Positions 8,493-17,445 of a stretch of 64,000 nucleotides of DNA are shown here, one piece after another. Made by a program: the position numbers and the translations under genes. The stretch is from DVED01 sp963838375 (lineage in GTDB: Bacteria; Cyanobacteriota; Cyanobacteriia; Cyanobacteriales; Geitlerinemataceae). How positions within the stretch are numbered: the stretch's first letter is position 1; each line of letters begins with the position of its first letter. The stretch lies in the NCBI GenBank assembly GCA_963838375.1, contig CAWIQY010000008.1:310001-374000 (forward strand), in the 5' to 3' direction. Under the pieces are notes generated by a model. It was not told the DNA's origin and did not search any database. It was given only the letters and a program-made list of their open reading frames with translations.

Positions 8493-8747
8493 GATAACGC
8501 TGTACAAGCGTCGAGAGATTTGCTACGGTAGCTATCCAGCCACTTAGTCGAGCAATCAACCGTAGAGACTAAGGGGGTCTGGCTACCGCGAGAGGTTGCC
8601 ATCGAGAAACAGGCTTTCGATCCAAGTCCTTTCTCACAGGCAAGTCGGTCTGTCGAAACTCTCAAAGTCGCAACAGTCTTCAGCTTTATGGAGTGCAGGA
8701 GTGTTAAAGCGCTAATGCTACGGGATTGTTTTCCCAAGGCAGCGTAA
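8493..8747 (+). ncRNA. Candidate structured non-coding RNA, family unknown
   Basis: This intergenic stretch folds into nested stems. A closing helix pairs ACGCTG (8497-8502) with CAGCGT (8740-8745). Inside, 8527-8587 forms a long hairpin: GGTAG/CTACC, CCAG/CTGG and a perfect 7-bp CTTAGTC/GACTAAG around a 17-nt loop. A second domain pairs GTTGC (8595-8599) with GCAAC (8670-8674), and GGGATTGTTTTCCC (8722-8735) makes a small hairpin. A promoter-like pair precedes it. I could not match it to 6S RNA, tmRNA, RNase P RNA or SRP RNA. The opposite-strand 85-codon frame across it shows no protein-like conservation that I recognise. The fold is hand-drawn and the strand is inferred from the promoter. 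Confidence 0.4.
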
Positions 8748-9012
8748 TTGGAATAGCGATCTGGTGATAATCACTCGCAAGGCGATCGAATAGATGGCTG
8801 CGTGAAATAGATCTCGCCACTAGCTCGAGCGAAATCAGACATAAACGCTTATAAGTTGCCAGAAAAGCGGTTGTTTGAGATCGAATTTTATATCATTTTT
8901 AATCTGGCAATCGGTTTAAGGTAGACAGCGTTAAAACTGACTACTTAGTTTTTAATAAATTGCGTCTATTTCGCAAACTCAGTTTTAGTATGTAAGAAGG
9001 TGAATTCGTACC

Positions 9013-9210
9013 GTGGCATCTACCGATCGTTTAAATTTAAGATTTATCCGTTTTTTAGAAGAAGAGTTAGCACTTTCCGCTGATTCTCTGGCGATGGCAA
9101 TTCGACAAAGGGAGCAAGATCCAGGTCCTTTGCCGATGATTCTTTGGCAGTATGGTTTAGTGACGATCGAACAGCTCGATCGGATTTACGATTGGCTGGA
9201 ACAAGCGTAA
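9013..9210 (+). CDS. DUF2949 small protein
   Basis: A 65-residue soluble protein matching the cyanobacterial DUF2949 pattern: RFLEEELALSADSLAMAIRQ, EQDPGPLPMILWQYGLVT and LEQLDRIYDWLEQ. It starts with GTG at 9013. Its function is unknown. It is monocistronic, with 265 bases of non-coding sequence between it and the RNA candidate. Confidence 0.8.
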   Translation: MASTDRLNLRFIRFLEEELALSADSLAMAIRQREQDPGPLPMILWQYGLVTIEQLDRIYDWLEQA

Positions 9211-9253
9211 GGATTAGTTGTTAGTTTATAGTTGCTATTAACTATTAACTAAT

Positions 9254-9928
9254 TTATGGATGAATCTGACTTAAAATCAACCTCAGCCGATCGTAGTCAT
9301 CTTTAAGTAAAAGGCTCAACATTCGTCCGGCTTTGACTAACCAATCTCGATCGGCTTTGCGGTATTGGTAAATTTTTCGGACGGCGGCGGCGGTGAGTGC
9401 TTCCACAGGCGCATTAGTGACTTGTAACAGCGTCCGCAAAAAGTCGAGTTGTTCGCTAAAGTGAATGACTTCTTCGGGGGTGCAATAGTACACCGCTTGA
9501 TGAATTTGTGGGGGTCTGGGGGGCAAGTATTGGTAGACAACGCCGCTGGGAGGGCTTTCTGGCATTTTGCTCCCATTGGGCGCTGGTGGTGCAAATCCAA
9601 CGATCGCCGATCGAAACTCAGTCGTCAGCATGGCAAAAATTTGGGGCTGTTGTTCCCGCAATTGGGGCAACGACATCCCCAAAGCCCTTGCCCGATGAAC
9701 AGAATCGATGGGGCTGGTGGTTGCGTGGTAAACCACGGCATACACCTGATTTTCCGATTCCTCGTCGGTGGATTTCACCCAACTGCCGAAAGCCGGCATC
9801 GCCGGAAACGCCAAATCTTCGGGTTCCAGGCATTGCGCCAAAAACTCAATTGTTGTCGTTTCTATGACTTCGGCGAAGTAATTGGGAGATCTCGCCCCGC
9901 CGGCAAATTGGGGTAACGGAAGACGCAT
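9254..9928 (-). CDS. HAS-barrel-type conserved cyanobacterial protein
   Basis: A 224-residue protein. It opens with MRLPLPQFAGGARSPNYFAEVIETTTIEFLAQC, a small beta-barrel reminiscent of the HAS-barrel of HerA-like and ATP-synthase-like proteins. The middle (VYAVVYHATTSPIDSVHRARALGM) and the C-terminal helices (VRKIYQYRKADRDWLVKAGRMLSLLL) are conserved in cyanobacterial hypothetical proteins. No ATPase motif is present. It ends the unit begun by ndhS, three bases away, so the two are co-transcribed; a link to NDH-1 is only inferred from that. Confidence 0.65.
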   Translation of the reverse strand: MRLPLPQFAGGARSPNYFAEVIETTTIEFLAQCLEPEDLAFPAMPAFGSWVKSTDEESENQVYAVVYHATTSPIDSVHRARALGMSLPQLREQQPQIFAMLTTEFRSAIVGFAPPAPNGSKMPESPPSGVVYQYLPPRPPQIHQAVYYCTPEEVIHFSEQLDFLRTLLQVTNAPVEALTAAAVRKIYQYRKADRDWLVKAGRMLSLLLKDDYDRLRLILSQIHP

Positions 9929-9931
9929 GGA

Positions 9932-10126
9932 CTATTTCTTAACTCGTCCGGCAGTGGCATCCACCAGTTCTAACTCGGAAATCCGGAACGTGACGGAGTG
10001 ATCCCAATTCCCGCCTTCAAACAAGACAGAGGCTTTGCCGTCGCTAATCCGCTGGACTAACCCCTGAAATTGGTAGTAAATATCGTTTGGATTGCTGATG
10101 ACGACAGCCGAACCGGGTAGAATCAT
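9932..10126 (-). CDS. ndhS: NAD(P)H-quinone oxidoreductase subunit S
   Basis: A 64-residue protein with an SH3-like fold: MILPGSAVVISNPNDIYYQF, GLVQRISDGKASVLFEGGNWD and VTFRISELELVD are characteristic of NdhS (CRR31), which forms part of the ferredoxin-docking site of cyanobacterial NDH-1. The frame can be extended to a TTG at 10153, but the ATG at 10126 matches the family N-terminus (MILPG) and is preferred. It is co-transcribed with the HAS-barrel gene. Confidence 0.85.
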   Translation of the reverse strand: MILPGSAVVISNPNDIYYQFQGLVQRISDGKASVLFEGGNWDHSVTFRISELELVDATAGRVKK

Positions 10127-10785
10127 GGTTTTGTCAGGCGAATGAGATTTCAAAATAGCTGTTAATAGCTTATCGCACTCTTCCTAGTCTCGGTGAGCTT
10201 CCTGAGATACCCGAATCGGGAGAGGATTCGATCGACGATTCTATACGAATGCTGTCAATCTTCCTTGAGATATTATTGCAAACTCACCCGATCGGGTGAT
10301 GCGGCGCCAGAGCAGGAAAGATATACTCGAATTCATTACCAGACCTTTGATTGCCCTATCTCTATGGATAGGGTCTTTATTTTTTTGGATACTTTCCCGA
10401 TCGCCGCATTTGTATCCAGTCTAACCGATGAGTATACAGCAGGGTATCATAACTAACTCCGGACACAATGTCACTCATTCTGATTGAGTTTTGCCCGGTA
10501 TTAAGTTTGATTGCGCGGTATCTTCTGGTTTTCTTCTCAAGTTTGTTTTCTTCATCAGTGTTTTCTAGTCGTGGCGATCGATCTCAATTTCCCCATTAGA
10601 AAACACCCTCAAAAGTCGAGAACGCCATCTTCCAATAGGGTCTTCATGTGACATCCCCTACATGACCTGAAGAACCGAACCTGAAAAACCGATCGTACCC
10701 GTGTTCGCATTCCCCCATCCGGAATGTGCCACAATAACCTTGCAGACAATTGATAGATCGTATCGATCCAGTAGGAGAGCGTTTC
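10127..10785. other. Non-coding stretch upstream of leuS
   Basis: About 660 bases between the divergent ndhS and leuS genes. Short open frames (for example 10193-10456) have no protein-like conservation. I see no clear promoter, riboswitch or tRNA here. Confidence 0.5.
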
Positions 10786-13353
10786 GTGGAGTCTCGATAT
10801 AGCCCCGCATCCATCGAATCTAAATGGCAGCAAACCTGGGACCAACAAGGCTTAGACCGAACCCCCCAAAATAGCGATAAGCCCAAATTTTACGCCCTGT
10901 CCATGTTCCCATACCCGTCGGGAAACTTGCATATGGGTCATGTTCGTAACTATACCATTACCGATGCGATCGCCCGGTTGAAGCGGATGCAGGGATATCG
11001 AGTGTTGCACCCAATGGGGTGGGATGCCTTCGGACTTCCGGCGGAAAATGCAGCGATCGATCGGGGCGTTCATCCGGCAAAGTGGACGAACCAAAATATC
11101 GCCCACATGAAGCGACAACTGCAACAGTTAGGATTCTCCATCGACTGGCAACGGGAAGTTGCCACCTGTGCGCCAGACTACTACAAATGGACGCAGTGGA
11201 TTTTCTTGCAATTTTTCCAGGCAGGATTGGCGTATCAGAAAGAGTCGGCAGTGAATTGGGACCCCATCGACCAAACGGTGTTAGCAAACGAACAGGTAGA
11301 CAACGAAGGGCGATCGTGGCGTTCTGGTGCGAAAGTGGAACGCAAATTACTGAAGCAGTGGTTTTTCAAAATCACCGACTACGCCGAACAATTGCTGAAT
11401 GACTTAGACAAGTTGTCCGGATGGCCCGATCGGGTTAAAGTGATGCAAGCCAACTGGATCGGCAAATCGATCGGTGCTTACTTAGAATTTCCCGTAGTGG
11501 GTAGCGACGAAAAAATCGGCGTCTTCACCACCCGTCCCGATACTGTCTGCGGCGTCACCTATGTGGTTCTCGCCCCAGAACATCCCCTGACTGCCCGTGT
11601 CACCACCGCCGACCAAAAAGCCGCAGTTGAGACATTTATCCAAGAAGTCGGGGAAGAAAGCGAACAGGAACGAACTGCCGAGGACAAACCCAAACGCGGC
11701 ATTCCTACCGGCGGTACAGCCGTCAACCCCTTCACCGGGGAAGAAATTCCCATCTGGATTGCCGACTACGTATTATACGAATACGGTACTGGCGCAGTCA
11801 TGGGGGTTCCGGCACACGACACTCGCGACTTCCGCTTTGCCACCGACAATCATTTATCCATTAAAACCGTCATCGTTCCCGAAGGGGAAGATGGAACAAA
11901 ACCCCTGGAAGCGGCTTACACAGAAGCCGGAATTATGGTCAATTCCGGGCAGTTCGACGGTACGCCTTCCGTAGAAGGCAAGCAAAAAATTATCGAATAC
12001 GCCGAATCCCAAGGGTTTGGCAAAGCCCGGATTCAATACCGCTTGCGGGATTGGTTAATTTCTCGGCAACGCTACTGGGGTGCGCCGATTCCCATTATTC
12101 ATTGTCCCGATTGCGGCGCGGTTCCGGTTCCCGACGACCAATTGCCCATTCAGTTGCCCGAAGATGTGGAGTTATCCGGCAAAGGTGGGTCGCCGCTGGC
12201 TCAGTTGTCAAGCTGGGTGAATGTGCCTTGTCCCAGTTGTGGCACGCCAGCGAAGCGGGAAACCGATACGATGGATACGTTTATCGATTCGTCGTGGTAT
12301 TTCTTGCGCTACACCGATGCCAACAACGATGGTCAAGTGTTTGATGCGGCAAAGGTGAACGATTGGATGCCTGTGGATCAATATGTGGGTGGTATCGAAC
12401 ACGCCATTTTACACTTATTGTATTCCCGGTTCTTTACCAAAGTCTTGCGCGATCGGGGTTTGTTGAATTTTGACGAACCTTTTTCCCGATTGTTAACCCA
12501 AGGCATGGTGCAAGGATTAACTTATATGAACCCCAATAAAGGGGGGAAAGATAAGTGGATTCCCTCCAATTCGGTTAATGCGAACGATCCTAAAGATCCG
12601 CAAACCGGAGAACCTTTGCAACGGCTATACGCCACCATGTCCAAATCCAAAGGAAATGGTGTTGCCCCGGAAGATGTCATTTCTAAATATGGTGTGGATA
12701 CAGCTCGGATGTTCATCTTATTCAAAGCTCCCCCGGAAAAGGATTTGGAATGGGATGATGCAGATGTGGAAGGTCAATTTCGCTTCCTCAATCGGGTCTG
12801 GCGTTTAGTCGGTGAATTTGTCGAGAAAGGGGCTTCAACTTCCAAGACAAAGGATAAATTCACTAAAGACGAAAAAGACTTGCGCCGCGCCATCCATACG
12901 GCAATTCTAGAAGTGACCGACGATATGGAAGGGGATTATCAGTTCAATACAGCCATTTCAGAGTTGATGAAACTGAGCAATTCTTTAAATGATGCTCCTT
13001 GTAAAGAGTCGTCGGTTTATGTGGAAGGGATCGAAACGTTAATTAAATTGCTCGCGCCCTTTGCACCACACATTGCCGAGGAGTTGTGGCACGAAATCGG
13101 ACATTCCGATTCGGTTCACCATCAAGCTTGGTTGCAAGTGGATGAAAGTGCATTAGTTGTAGATGAAGTCACCCTCGCCATTCAAGTGATGGGTAAAATG
13201 CGGGGCACGATTCAAGTTCCGGCGAATTTGGATAAAGCAGAGTTGGAAAAATATGCTCGCGAGTCGGAAGTGGCTCAGAAACATATTGCTGGGAAGGAGA
13301 TTAAAAAAACGATCGTGATTCCCAATAAGTTGGTCAATTTTGTGGTGGTGTAG
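10786..13353 (+). CDS. leuS: Leucyl-tRNA synthetase
   Basis: An 855-residue class I synthetase. Signature HMGH lies at about 49-52 (in PYPSGNLHMGHVRNY), the editing CP1 domain with the TTRPDT motif follows in the first third, a zinc-ribbon pair CPDCG/CPSCG lies in the middle, and MSKSKGNG (about 618-625) precedes the anticodon-binding domain. It attaches leucine to tRNA-Leu. The GTG at 10786 is preferred: AGGAG at 10773-10777 is correctly spaced and the protein then begins VESRYSPASIESKWQ as in relatives. A TTG at 10750 would add 12 unconserved residues. A tRNA-Leu(UAG) gene lies 40 kb away. Confidence 0.95.
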   Translation: MESRYSPASIESKWQQTWDQQGLDRTPQNSDKPKFYALSMFPYPSGNLHMGHVRNYTITDAIARLKRMQGYRVLHPMGWDAFGLPAENAAIDRGVHPAKWTNQNIAHMKRQLQQLGFSIDWQREVATCAPDYYKWTQWIFLQFFQAGLAYQKESAVNWDPIDQTVLANEQVDNEGRSWRSGAKVERKLLKQWFFKITDYAEQLLNDLDKLSGWPDRVKVMQANWIGKSIGAYLEFPVVGSDEKIGVFTTRPDTVCGVTYVVLAPEHPLTARVTTADQKAAVETFIQEVGEESEQERTAEDKPKRGIPTGGTAVNPFTGEEIPIWIADYVLYEYGTGAVMGVPAHDTRDFRFATDNHLSIKTVIVPEGEDGTKPLEAAYTEAGIMVNSGQFDGTPSVEGKQKIIEYAESQGFGKARIQYRLRDWLISRQRYWGAPIPIIHCPDCGAVPVPDDQLPIQLPEDVELSGKGGSPLAQLSSWVNVPCPSCGTPAKRETDTMDTFIDSSWYFLRYTDANNDGQVFDAAKVNDWMPVDQYVGGIEHAILHLLYSRFFTKVLRDRGLLNFDEPFSRLLTQGMVQGLTYMNPNKGGKDKWIPSNSVNANDPKDPQTGEPLQRLYATMSKSKGNGVAPEDVISKYGVDTARMFILFKAPPEKDLEWDDADVEGQFRFLNRVWRLVGEFVEKGASTSKTKDKFTKDEKDLRRAIHTAILEVTDDMEGDYQFNTAISELMKLSNSLNDAPCKESSVYVEGIETLIKLLAPFAPHIAEELWHEIGHSDSVHHQAWLQVDESALVVDEVTLAIQVMGKMRGTIQVPANLDKAELEKYARESEVAQKHIAGKEIKKTIVIPNKLVNFVVV

Positions 13354-13575
13354 ATTCCATCAGTTTTCCCAAGGTTAATGATTTGGCTACGGCGAATTTG
13401 ATGGATAAATTCGATCGACAAGTGTTTGAGTCAGACTCGGCGTTGTTTTTGCCGGGGGCATCGCATAGCGGGATGGAGAAAGCCAGAAACGCAGGTTGTT
13501 ATCAGTGTCCCACGATCCCCGGTTTAACATAAGCTGCGCTTATAGGTAAGATAAATACTTCTGTGGTCACAAACC

Positions 13576-13605
13576 TTTACAGACCCTCTCAGACTCAGCT
13601 ATATT
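13576..13605 (+). promoter_or_regulatory. psbA promoter
   Basis: TTTACA (13576-13581) and TATATT (13600-13605), 18 bases apart, make a good sigma-70-type promoter 48 bases before the psbA start codon, leaving a leader of about 40 nt. This placement and sequence resemble other cyanobacterial psbA promoters. Confidence 0.75.
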
Positions 13606-13652
13606 GAATACATCAAGCGAACCTTGAAAATTCAATAGCAATTATCCAAACA

Positions 13653-14735
13653 ATGACAACCACCATTCAACAGCGCGAAAGCGCTAACGTATGGGATCGG
13701 TTCTGCGGCTGGGTCACATCCACCGAAAATCGCCTCTATGTAGGCTGGTTCGGCGTCCTGATGATCCCCACCCTCTTAACCGCCACCATCTGCTTCATCA
13801 TCGCCTTCGTCGCCGCTCCCCCCGTGGACATCGACGGCATCCGCGAACCCGTAGCCGGTTCCTTGATGTACGGCAACAACATCATCTCCGGAGCAGTAGT
13901 TCCTTCTTCCAACGCCATCGGCTTGCACTTCTACCCCATCTGGGCAGCAGCGTCCTTAGACGAATGGCTGTACAACGGCGGACCTTACCAGCTCATCTGC
14001 TTCCACTTCCTAGTCGGCATCTTCGCCTACATGGGACGTGAATGGGAACTGAGCTACCGCCTAGGAATGCGTCCTTGGATCTGCGTCGCCTACAGCGCAC
14101 CCGTTGCTGCTGCTAGCGCCGTGTTCTTGATCTATCCTTTGGGTCAAGGAAGCTTCTCCGACGCCATGCCCTTCGGCATCTCCGGTACATTCAACTTCAT
14201 GTTAGTGTTCCAAGCCGAGCACAACATCTTGATGCACCCCTTCCACATGTTGGGAGTCGCCGGTGTATTCGGAGGTTCTTTATTCTCCGCGATGCACGGT
14301 TCATTGGTCACCTCTTCTCTGGTGCGTGAAACCACCGAGAACGAATCCCAGAACTACGGATACAAATTCGGTCAAGAAGAAGAAACCTATAACATCGTCG
14401 CCGCACACGGCTACTTTGGTCGCTTGATCTTCCAATACGCTTCCTTCAACAACAGCCGTTCCTTGCACTTCTTCTTAGGTGCATGGCCAGTTGTGGGAAT
14501 CTGGTTCACAGCATTAGGTGTGAGCACCATGGCATTCAACCTGAACGGTTTCAACTTCAACCAATCAGTGATTGACAGCCAAGGTCGCGTCATCAACACC
14601 TGGGCAGATGTGATCAACCGCGCCAGCTTAGGAATGGAAGTGATGCACGAGCGCAACGCTCACAACTTCCCCTTAGACTTGGCTGCTGGTGATTCCACCC
14701 CCGTCGCTTTGACCGCTCCTGCTATCAACGGTTAA
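13653..14735 (+). CDS. psbA: Photosystem II D1 protein, Glu130 isoform
   Basis: Full-length 360-residue D1, the reaction-centre subunit binding P680, pheophytin, QB and part of the Mn4CaO5 cluster in the thylakoid membrane. Key residues are present: Tyr161 (YZ), His190, Asp170, Glu189, His198 (P680), Ser264 (herbicide-sensitive form), His332, Glu333, His337, Asp342 and Ala344, followed by the 16-residue C-terminal extension removed by CtpA. Residue 130 is Glu (MGREWEL), typical of the high-light D1:2-type isoform rather than the Gln130 D1:1 type. Five transmembrane helices. It is monocistronic with its own promoter and terminator. Its codon use is strikingly biased to C-ending codons compared with neighbours, as expected for very high expression. 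Confidence 0.98.
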   Translation: MTTTIQQRESANVWDRFCGWVTSTENRLYVGWFGVLMIPTLLTATICFIIAFVAAPPVDIDGIREPVAGSLMYGNNIISGAVVPSSNAIGLHFYPIWAAASLDEWLYNGGPYQLICFHFLVGIFAYMGREWELSYRLGMRPWICVAYSAPVAAASAVFLIYPLGQGSFSDAMPFGISGTFNFMLVFQAEHNILMHPFHMLGVAGVFGGSLFSAMHGSLVTSSLVRETTENESQNYGYKFGQEEETYNIVAAHGYFGRLIFQYASFNNSRSLHFFLGAWPVVGIWFTALGVSTMAFNLNGFNFNQSVIDSQGRVINTWADVINRASLGMEVMHERNAHNFPLDLAAGDSTPVALTAPAING

Positions 14736-14773
14736 TCACCGCTTGAGTGCTAGAGATGCGTTAAGCATAGTCT

Positions 14774-14808
14774 AAAAAAACGCCCTCCAATTGGAGGGCG
14801 TTTTTTTT
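14774..14808. terminator. Bidirectional terminator between psbA and the SLH gene
   Basis: A perfect 20-base palindrome CGCCCTCCAATTGGAGGGCG (14781-14800) has seven A on its left and eight T on its right. It can stop psbA rightward and the convergent SLH gene leftward. Confidence 0.9.
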
Positions 14809-14828
14809 GGTTAAACTGATATGGCGAC

Positions 14829-17093
14829 TTAAGCCAAGATAGTATATGAGGATTTAATCTGAGGAACTTTTCCCGCATCGGCGAGGGCTTGGTAGACCAT
14901 AGCGGCAACTTCTCCTCGCGTAGCATCTTTCAGGGGATTGAGACGATCGCGGGCGGGATAATTGACTACAATGCCCCGTTGCGTTGCCGTTGCTACCTGA
15001 CTTCGACCCCACAGGGGTACATCTCCCAAGTCGGTATACCGGGCTAATACCGCACTCGATCCGCCGGATAGTTCCAATCCACTCACCAAAGAGACTATTA
15101 ATTGCAACCGTTGGATATTGGCATTGGGGGCGAAGGTATTGGCAGAAACGCCCGAGAGGAATTCGCCTTGATAGGCTTGTCCGATGGCGGCGTGTCCCCA
15201 GAATGTTTCGGGAACGTCGGTAAACTGGAGGGGCGATCGTTTGCTGGGGGGATCGAAGGCTTTGGCAATCAACGCTGCATACTGGGCGCGAGTCATGGTA
15301 ATGTCGGGGCGGAAAGTATTGTCCTGAAAACCGCCAATTAAGTCTTTTGAGGCTAAACCGAGAATAAAGTCTTTTGCCCAGTGCGTTTGCACGTCGGTAA
15401 ATAGAGGAGGCGCTTGGGTTGGGGGAATGACGATATAAGCAGAATTTAGGGCAGTCGCTTCGCCTCGTGCCACTAAAGCTTGGTAAATGAATGCGGCAAC
15501 CTCGGCGCGGGTGACATCGCGCATGGGGTTGAGACGATCGACTTGGGGATAGTTGACAACCATTCGCTGTTGGGTGGCAGCAGCAACGGCATTGGTGGCA
15601 TAGGTGGGAATTTGAGCGCGATCGGCATACAGGGCAAGCATTTCGTCAGGAAATCCCCCCGACAACCCCAAACCACTCACTAGGGATAAAATGGCTTGAA
15701 TCCGGGTCAAATTTTGGGCGGGGCGGAAGGTATAGTCGGGAAAGCCGGAAATAAAGCCCATGCGGTTGGCTTTGACAATGGCGTTATAGCCCCAAAAAGT
15801 TTTCGGCACATCGGTAAAGTTTCGTGCGACTCCTTGTAAGGGGAAGTTAAAAGCTTTAGCGACGATCGCGGCATATTCGGCGCGGGTTATACTGGCTTCG
15901 GGTCGGAAGGTTCGATCGGCAAAGCCGCTGATAAATCCTTTATCTACCAATCCTTGAATGAAGTTTTGCGCCCAATGTCCACCAATATCAGTCAGTCCTG
16001 TGGGAGTTGGGGTTGGGGTTGGCGTTGGAGTTGGGGTTGGCGTTGGCGTTGGAGTTGGCGTTGGAGTTGGGGTTGGCGTTGGCGTTGGCGTTGGTGCTTG
16101 GTTTGCCAGCAATTCAACTAACCCCTTAACCTTGCTAGGATTAATTTGATTTCCCGCCGACGTTACAGTTTTGTTCGTAGCATTTTGTACATCATACTGA
16201 CCGTTCTGCCGAAAAATGTTGCCGCCGGGATCTTGGGCACTACCGATATCGACTTGGGAATTACCAATGAGAACCAAGCCATCTTGGAGGTTTTTCTCGA
16301 TCGGATTATTTCGCAGAACCGGGTACGCACTGTTAGCAAGGATCATACCCGTGCGGTTTTGGGCGACGGTGTTTCCCGCAATCAACGGTGATGCCGTATC
16401 GCCCACGGCAATTCCCGTACCCGTATCTTGGCACAAGTTGCCTCGGATTTCTCCTTTTGCCTCCTTGACAATCCAAATTCCGTAGGAGGCATTTTGCAGG
16501 CAAACATTATGACTGACGATCGGTTTGGCGTTCCCCGTGACGCGAACCCCTTCTCGCTTGCAATTTTTAAACGTACAGTTAGAAACCGTGGGATTGGTAG
16601 ATTCGATCCACACCCCCGTTCCCCGAGTCGCCGGGTTGGTGACGGTGATGCCTCGCAGTTGCGCGTCGTTTGCCATCAAAACCGTCACTTGTTGTTTCCC
16701 ATCGCTGGTGATCGTTTCGCCACTGCCTTCGATGAGAATGCCTCCACCTTTGCTGGTTTCGTTCCCGGTGACAGCAACACTGGCGGGGATGGTGAGGGGA
16801 AAGGTTTCGCCGTTGCTAGATTTGTAAGTACCGCCAGACAAGGAAATAGTGGTTCCGGCTCTGGCTTGACTCAAGGCATGAGTCAAGGTTTTCCAGGGGG
16901 CAGATGCAGTACCGGGATTGGCGTTATTGCCCGTGGCGGGATTGACAGAATAGGTAGACATATGCTTAAAGTTGCGAAACTTGGGGGCGATCGATGGCAA
17001 TGACGTTTCAATCGCACTGTCTATACTAGCGTTTACCGCAAGTTTCGGGTTGATCGGTGACAGTGCAGATCTCATCATCTCCAAATTACTCAT
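14829..17093 (-). CDS. DUF1565 / parallel beta-helix protein with four C-terminal SLH modules
   Basis: A 754-residue surface-type protein. Residues about 45-110 match DUF1565 (TYSVNPATGNNANPGTASAPW), followed by a right-handed beta-helix with repeated NCTFKNCKREGVRV-like rungs to about 320. A Thr-Pro dipeptide linker of about 17 repeats follows, then SLH-type modules beginning FTDVPKTFW or similar (DIGGHWAQNFI, FTDVPKTFWGYNAI, FTDVQTHWAKDFI, FTDVPETFWGHAAI), which bind peptidoglycan-linked polymers. The SLH block is an internal duplication of a two-module unit. No classical signal peptide is visible at the N-terminus, which is odd for an envelope protein; a start at the ATG near 16961 (MSTYSVNP) is possible. 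It probably anchors a carbohydrate-binding or -cleaving helix to the wall. Confidence 0.8.
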   Translation of the reverse strand: MSNLEMMRSALSPINPKLAVNASIDSAIETSLPSIAPKFRNFKHMSTYSVNPATGNNANPGTASAPWKTLTHALSQARAGTTISLSGGTYKSSNGETFPLTIPASVAVTGNETSKGGGILIEGSGETITSDGKQQVTVLMANDAQLRGITVTNPATRGTGVWIESTNPTVSNCTFKNCKREGVRVTGNAKPIVSHNVCLQNASYGIWIVKEAKGEIRGNLCQDTGTGIAVGDTASPLIAGNTVAQNRTGMILANSAYPVLRNNPIEKNLQDGLVLIGNSQVDIGSAQDPGGNIFRQNGQYDVQNATNKTVTSAGNQINPSKVKGLVELLANQAPTPTPTPTPTPTPTPTPTPTPTPTPTPTPTPTGLTDIGGHWAQNFIQGLVDKGFISGFADRTFRPEASITRAEYAAIVAKAFNFPLQGVARNFTDVPKTFWGYNAIVKANRMGFISGFPDYTFRPAQNLTRIQAILSLVSGLGLSGGFPDEMLALYADRAQIPTYATNAVAAATQQRMVVNYPQVDRLNPMRDVTRAEVAAFIYQALVARGEATALNSAYIVIPPTQAPPLFTDVQTHWAKDFILGLASKDLIGGFQDNTFRPDITMTRAQYAALIAKAFDPPSKRSPLQFTDVPETFWGHAAIGQAYQGEFLSGVSANTFAPNANIQRLQLIVSLVSGLELSGGSSAVLARYTDLGDVPLWGRSQVATATQRGIVVNYPARDRLNPLKDATRGEVAAMVYQALADAGKVPQIKSSYTILA
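16004..16100 (-). repeat. Thr-Pro linker microsatellite
   Basis: Variants of a 6-bp unit (GTTGGC, GTTGGA, GTTGGG on the + strand) are repeated about 16 times and code the Thr-Pro linker of the SLH protein. Such tracts easily vary in length between strains. Confidence 0.85.
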
Positions 17094-17096
17094 TCA

Positions 17097-17445
17097 AAGA
17101 TCTGGAAGACTCAATGGAATAAAATGGTGTTAATCTAGCGTTGTTTATCCCATCCCGTAGCCAGAATTAGAAAGTGTCCAGAATCGCGATCGCGCGCGGG
17201 ATAAATCCGGATAGCTTGCGAGCTAGGTTAGTCGATCTTTGCTTCTTGCAGTGTTTTTTTGTTGGATGAGATCGGCTCTGCGTAGTTTAGTGAGTCATCC
17301 ATCTTTAATAAAAGCATTTTTGACTGCATCGTGGTAAATATCTTTTGCAGGCATCGATCAAACTTTGACGATTCTACTTATTATAACTTCTTCAATAAGG
17401 ACTGCTATTTGCATTTGATGGAGAGGTTGGTTTTTATTTCTATAT
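17097..17445. other. Non-coding stretch holding only the xisH remnant
   Basis: Apart from the xisH fragment at 17295-17354, I see no gene or clear regulatory site in these 350 bases, which begin the AT-richer accessory island. Confidence 0.5.
17295..17354 (-). pseudogene. 5' remnant of an xisH gene
   Basis: From an ATG at 17354 the frame reads MPAKDIYHDAVKNAFIKDG and then meets TGA where the other two xisH copies have the Trp codon; homology ends there. The upstream 40 bases (ATTATAAC-type region) also resemble those before the copies at 18640 and 19441. It is therefore a truncated gene start plus promoter, left by duplication and decay. Confidence 0.7.

Noticed and set aside
8480..8737. An 85-codon minus-strand frame at the RNA candidate
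   Set aside because: The sequence is better explained by paired stems of a structured RNA; no conserved protein motif is visible.
10193..10456. An 87-codon open frame before leuS
   Set aside because: No recognisable domain, poor codon pattern and a non-coding upstream region; likely chance.
13401..13532. A 43-codon frame between leuS and psbA (MDKFDRQVFESDSALFLPG...)
   Set aside because: Protein-like in places but short, without recognisable homology or ribosome-binding site. Possibly a remnant; not strong enough to list.
16004..16100. Repeat tract looking like a CRISPR array
   Set aside because: It is a 6-bp unit without spacers and codes a Thr-Pro linker.
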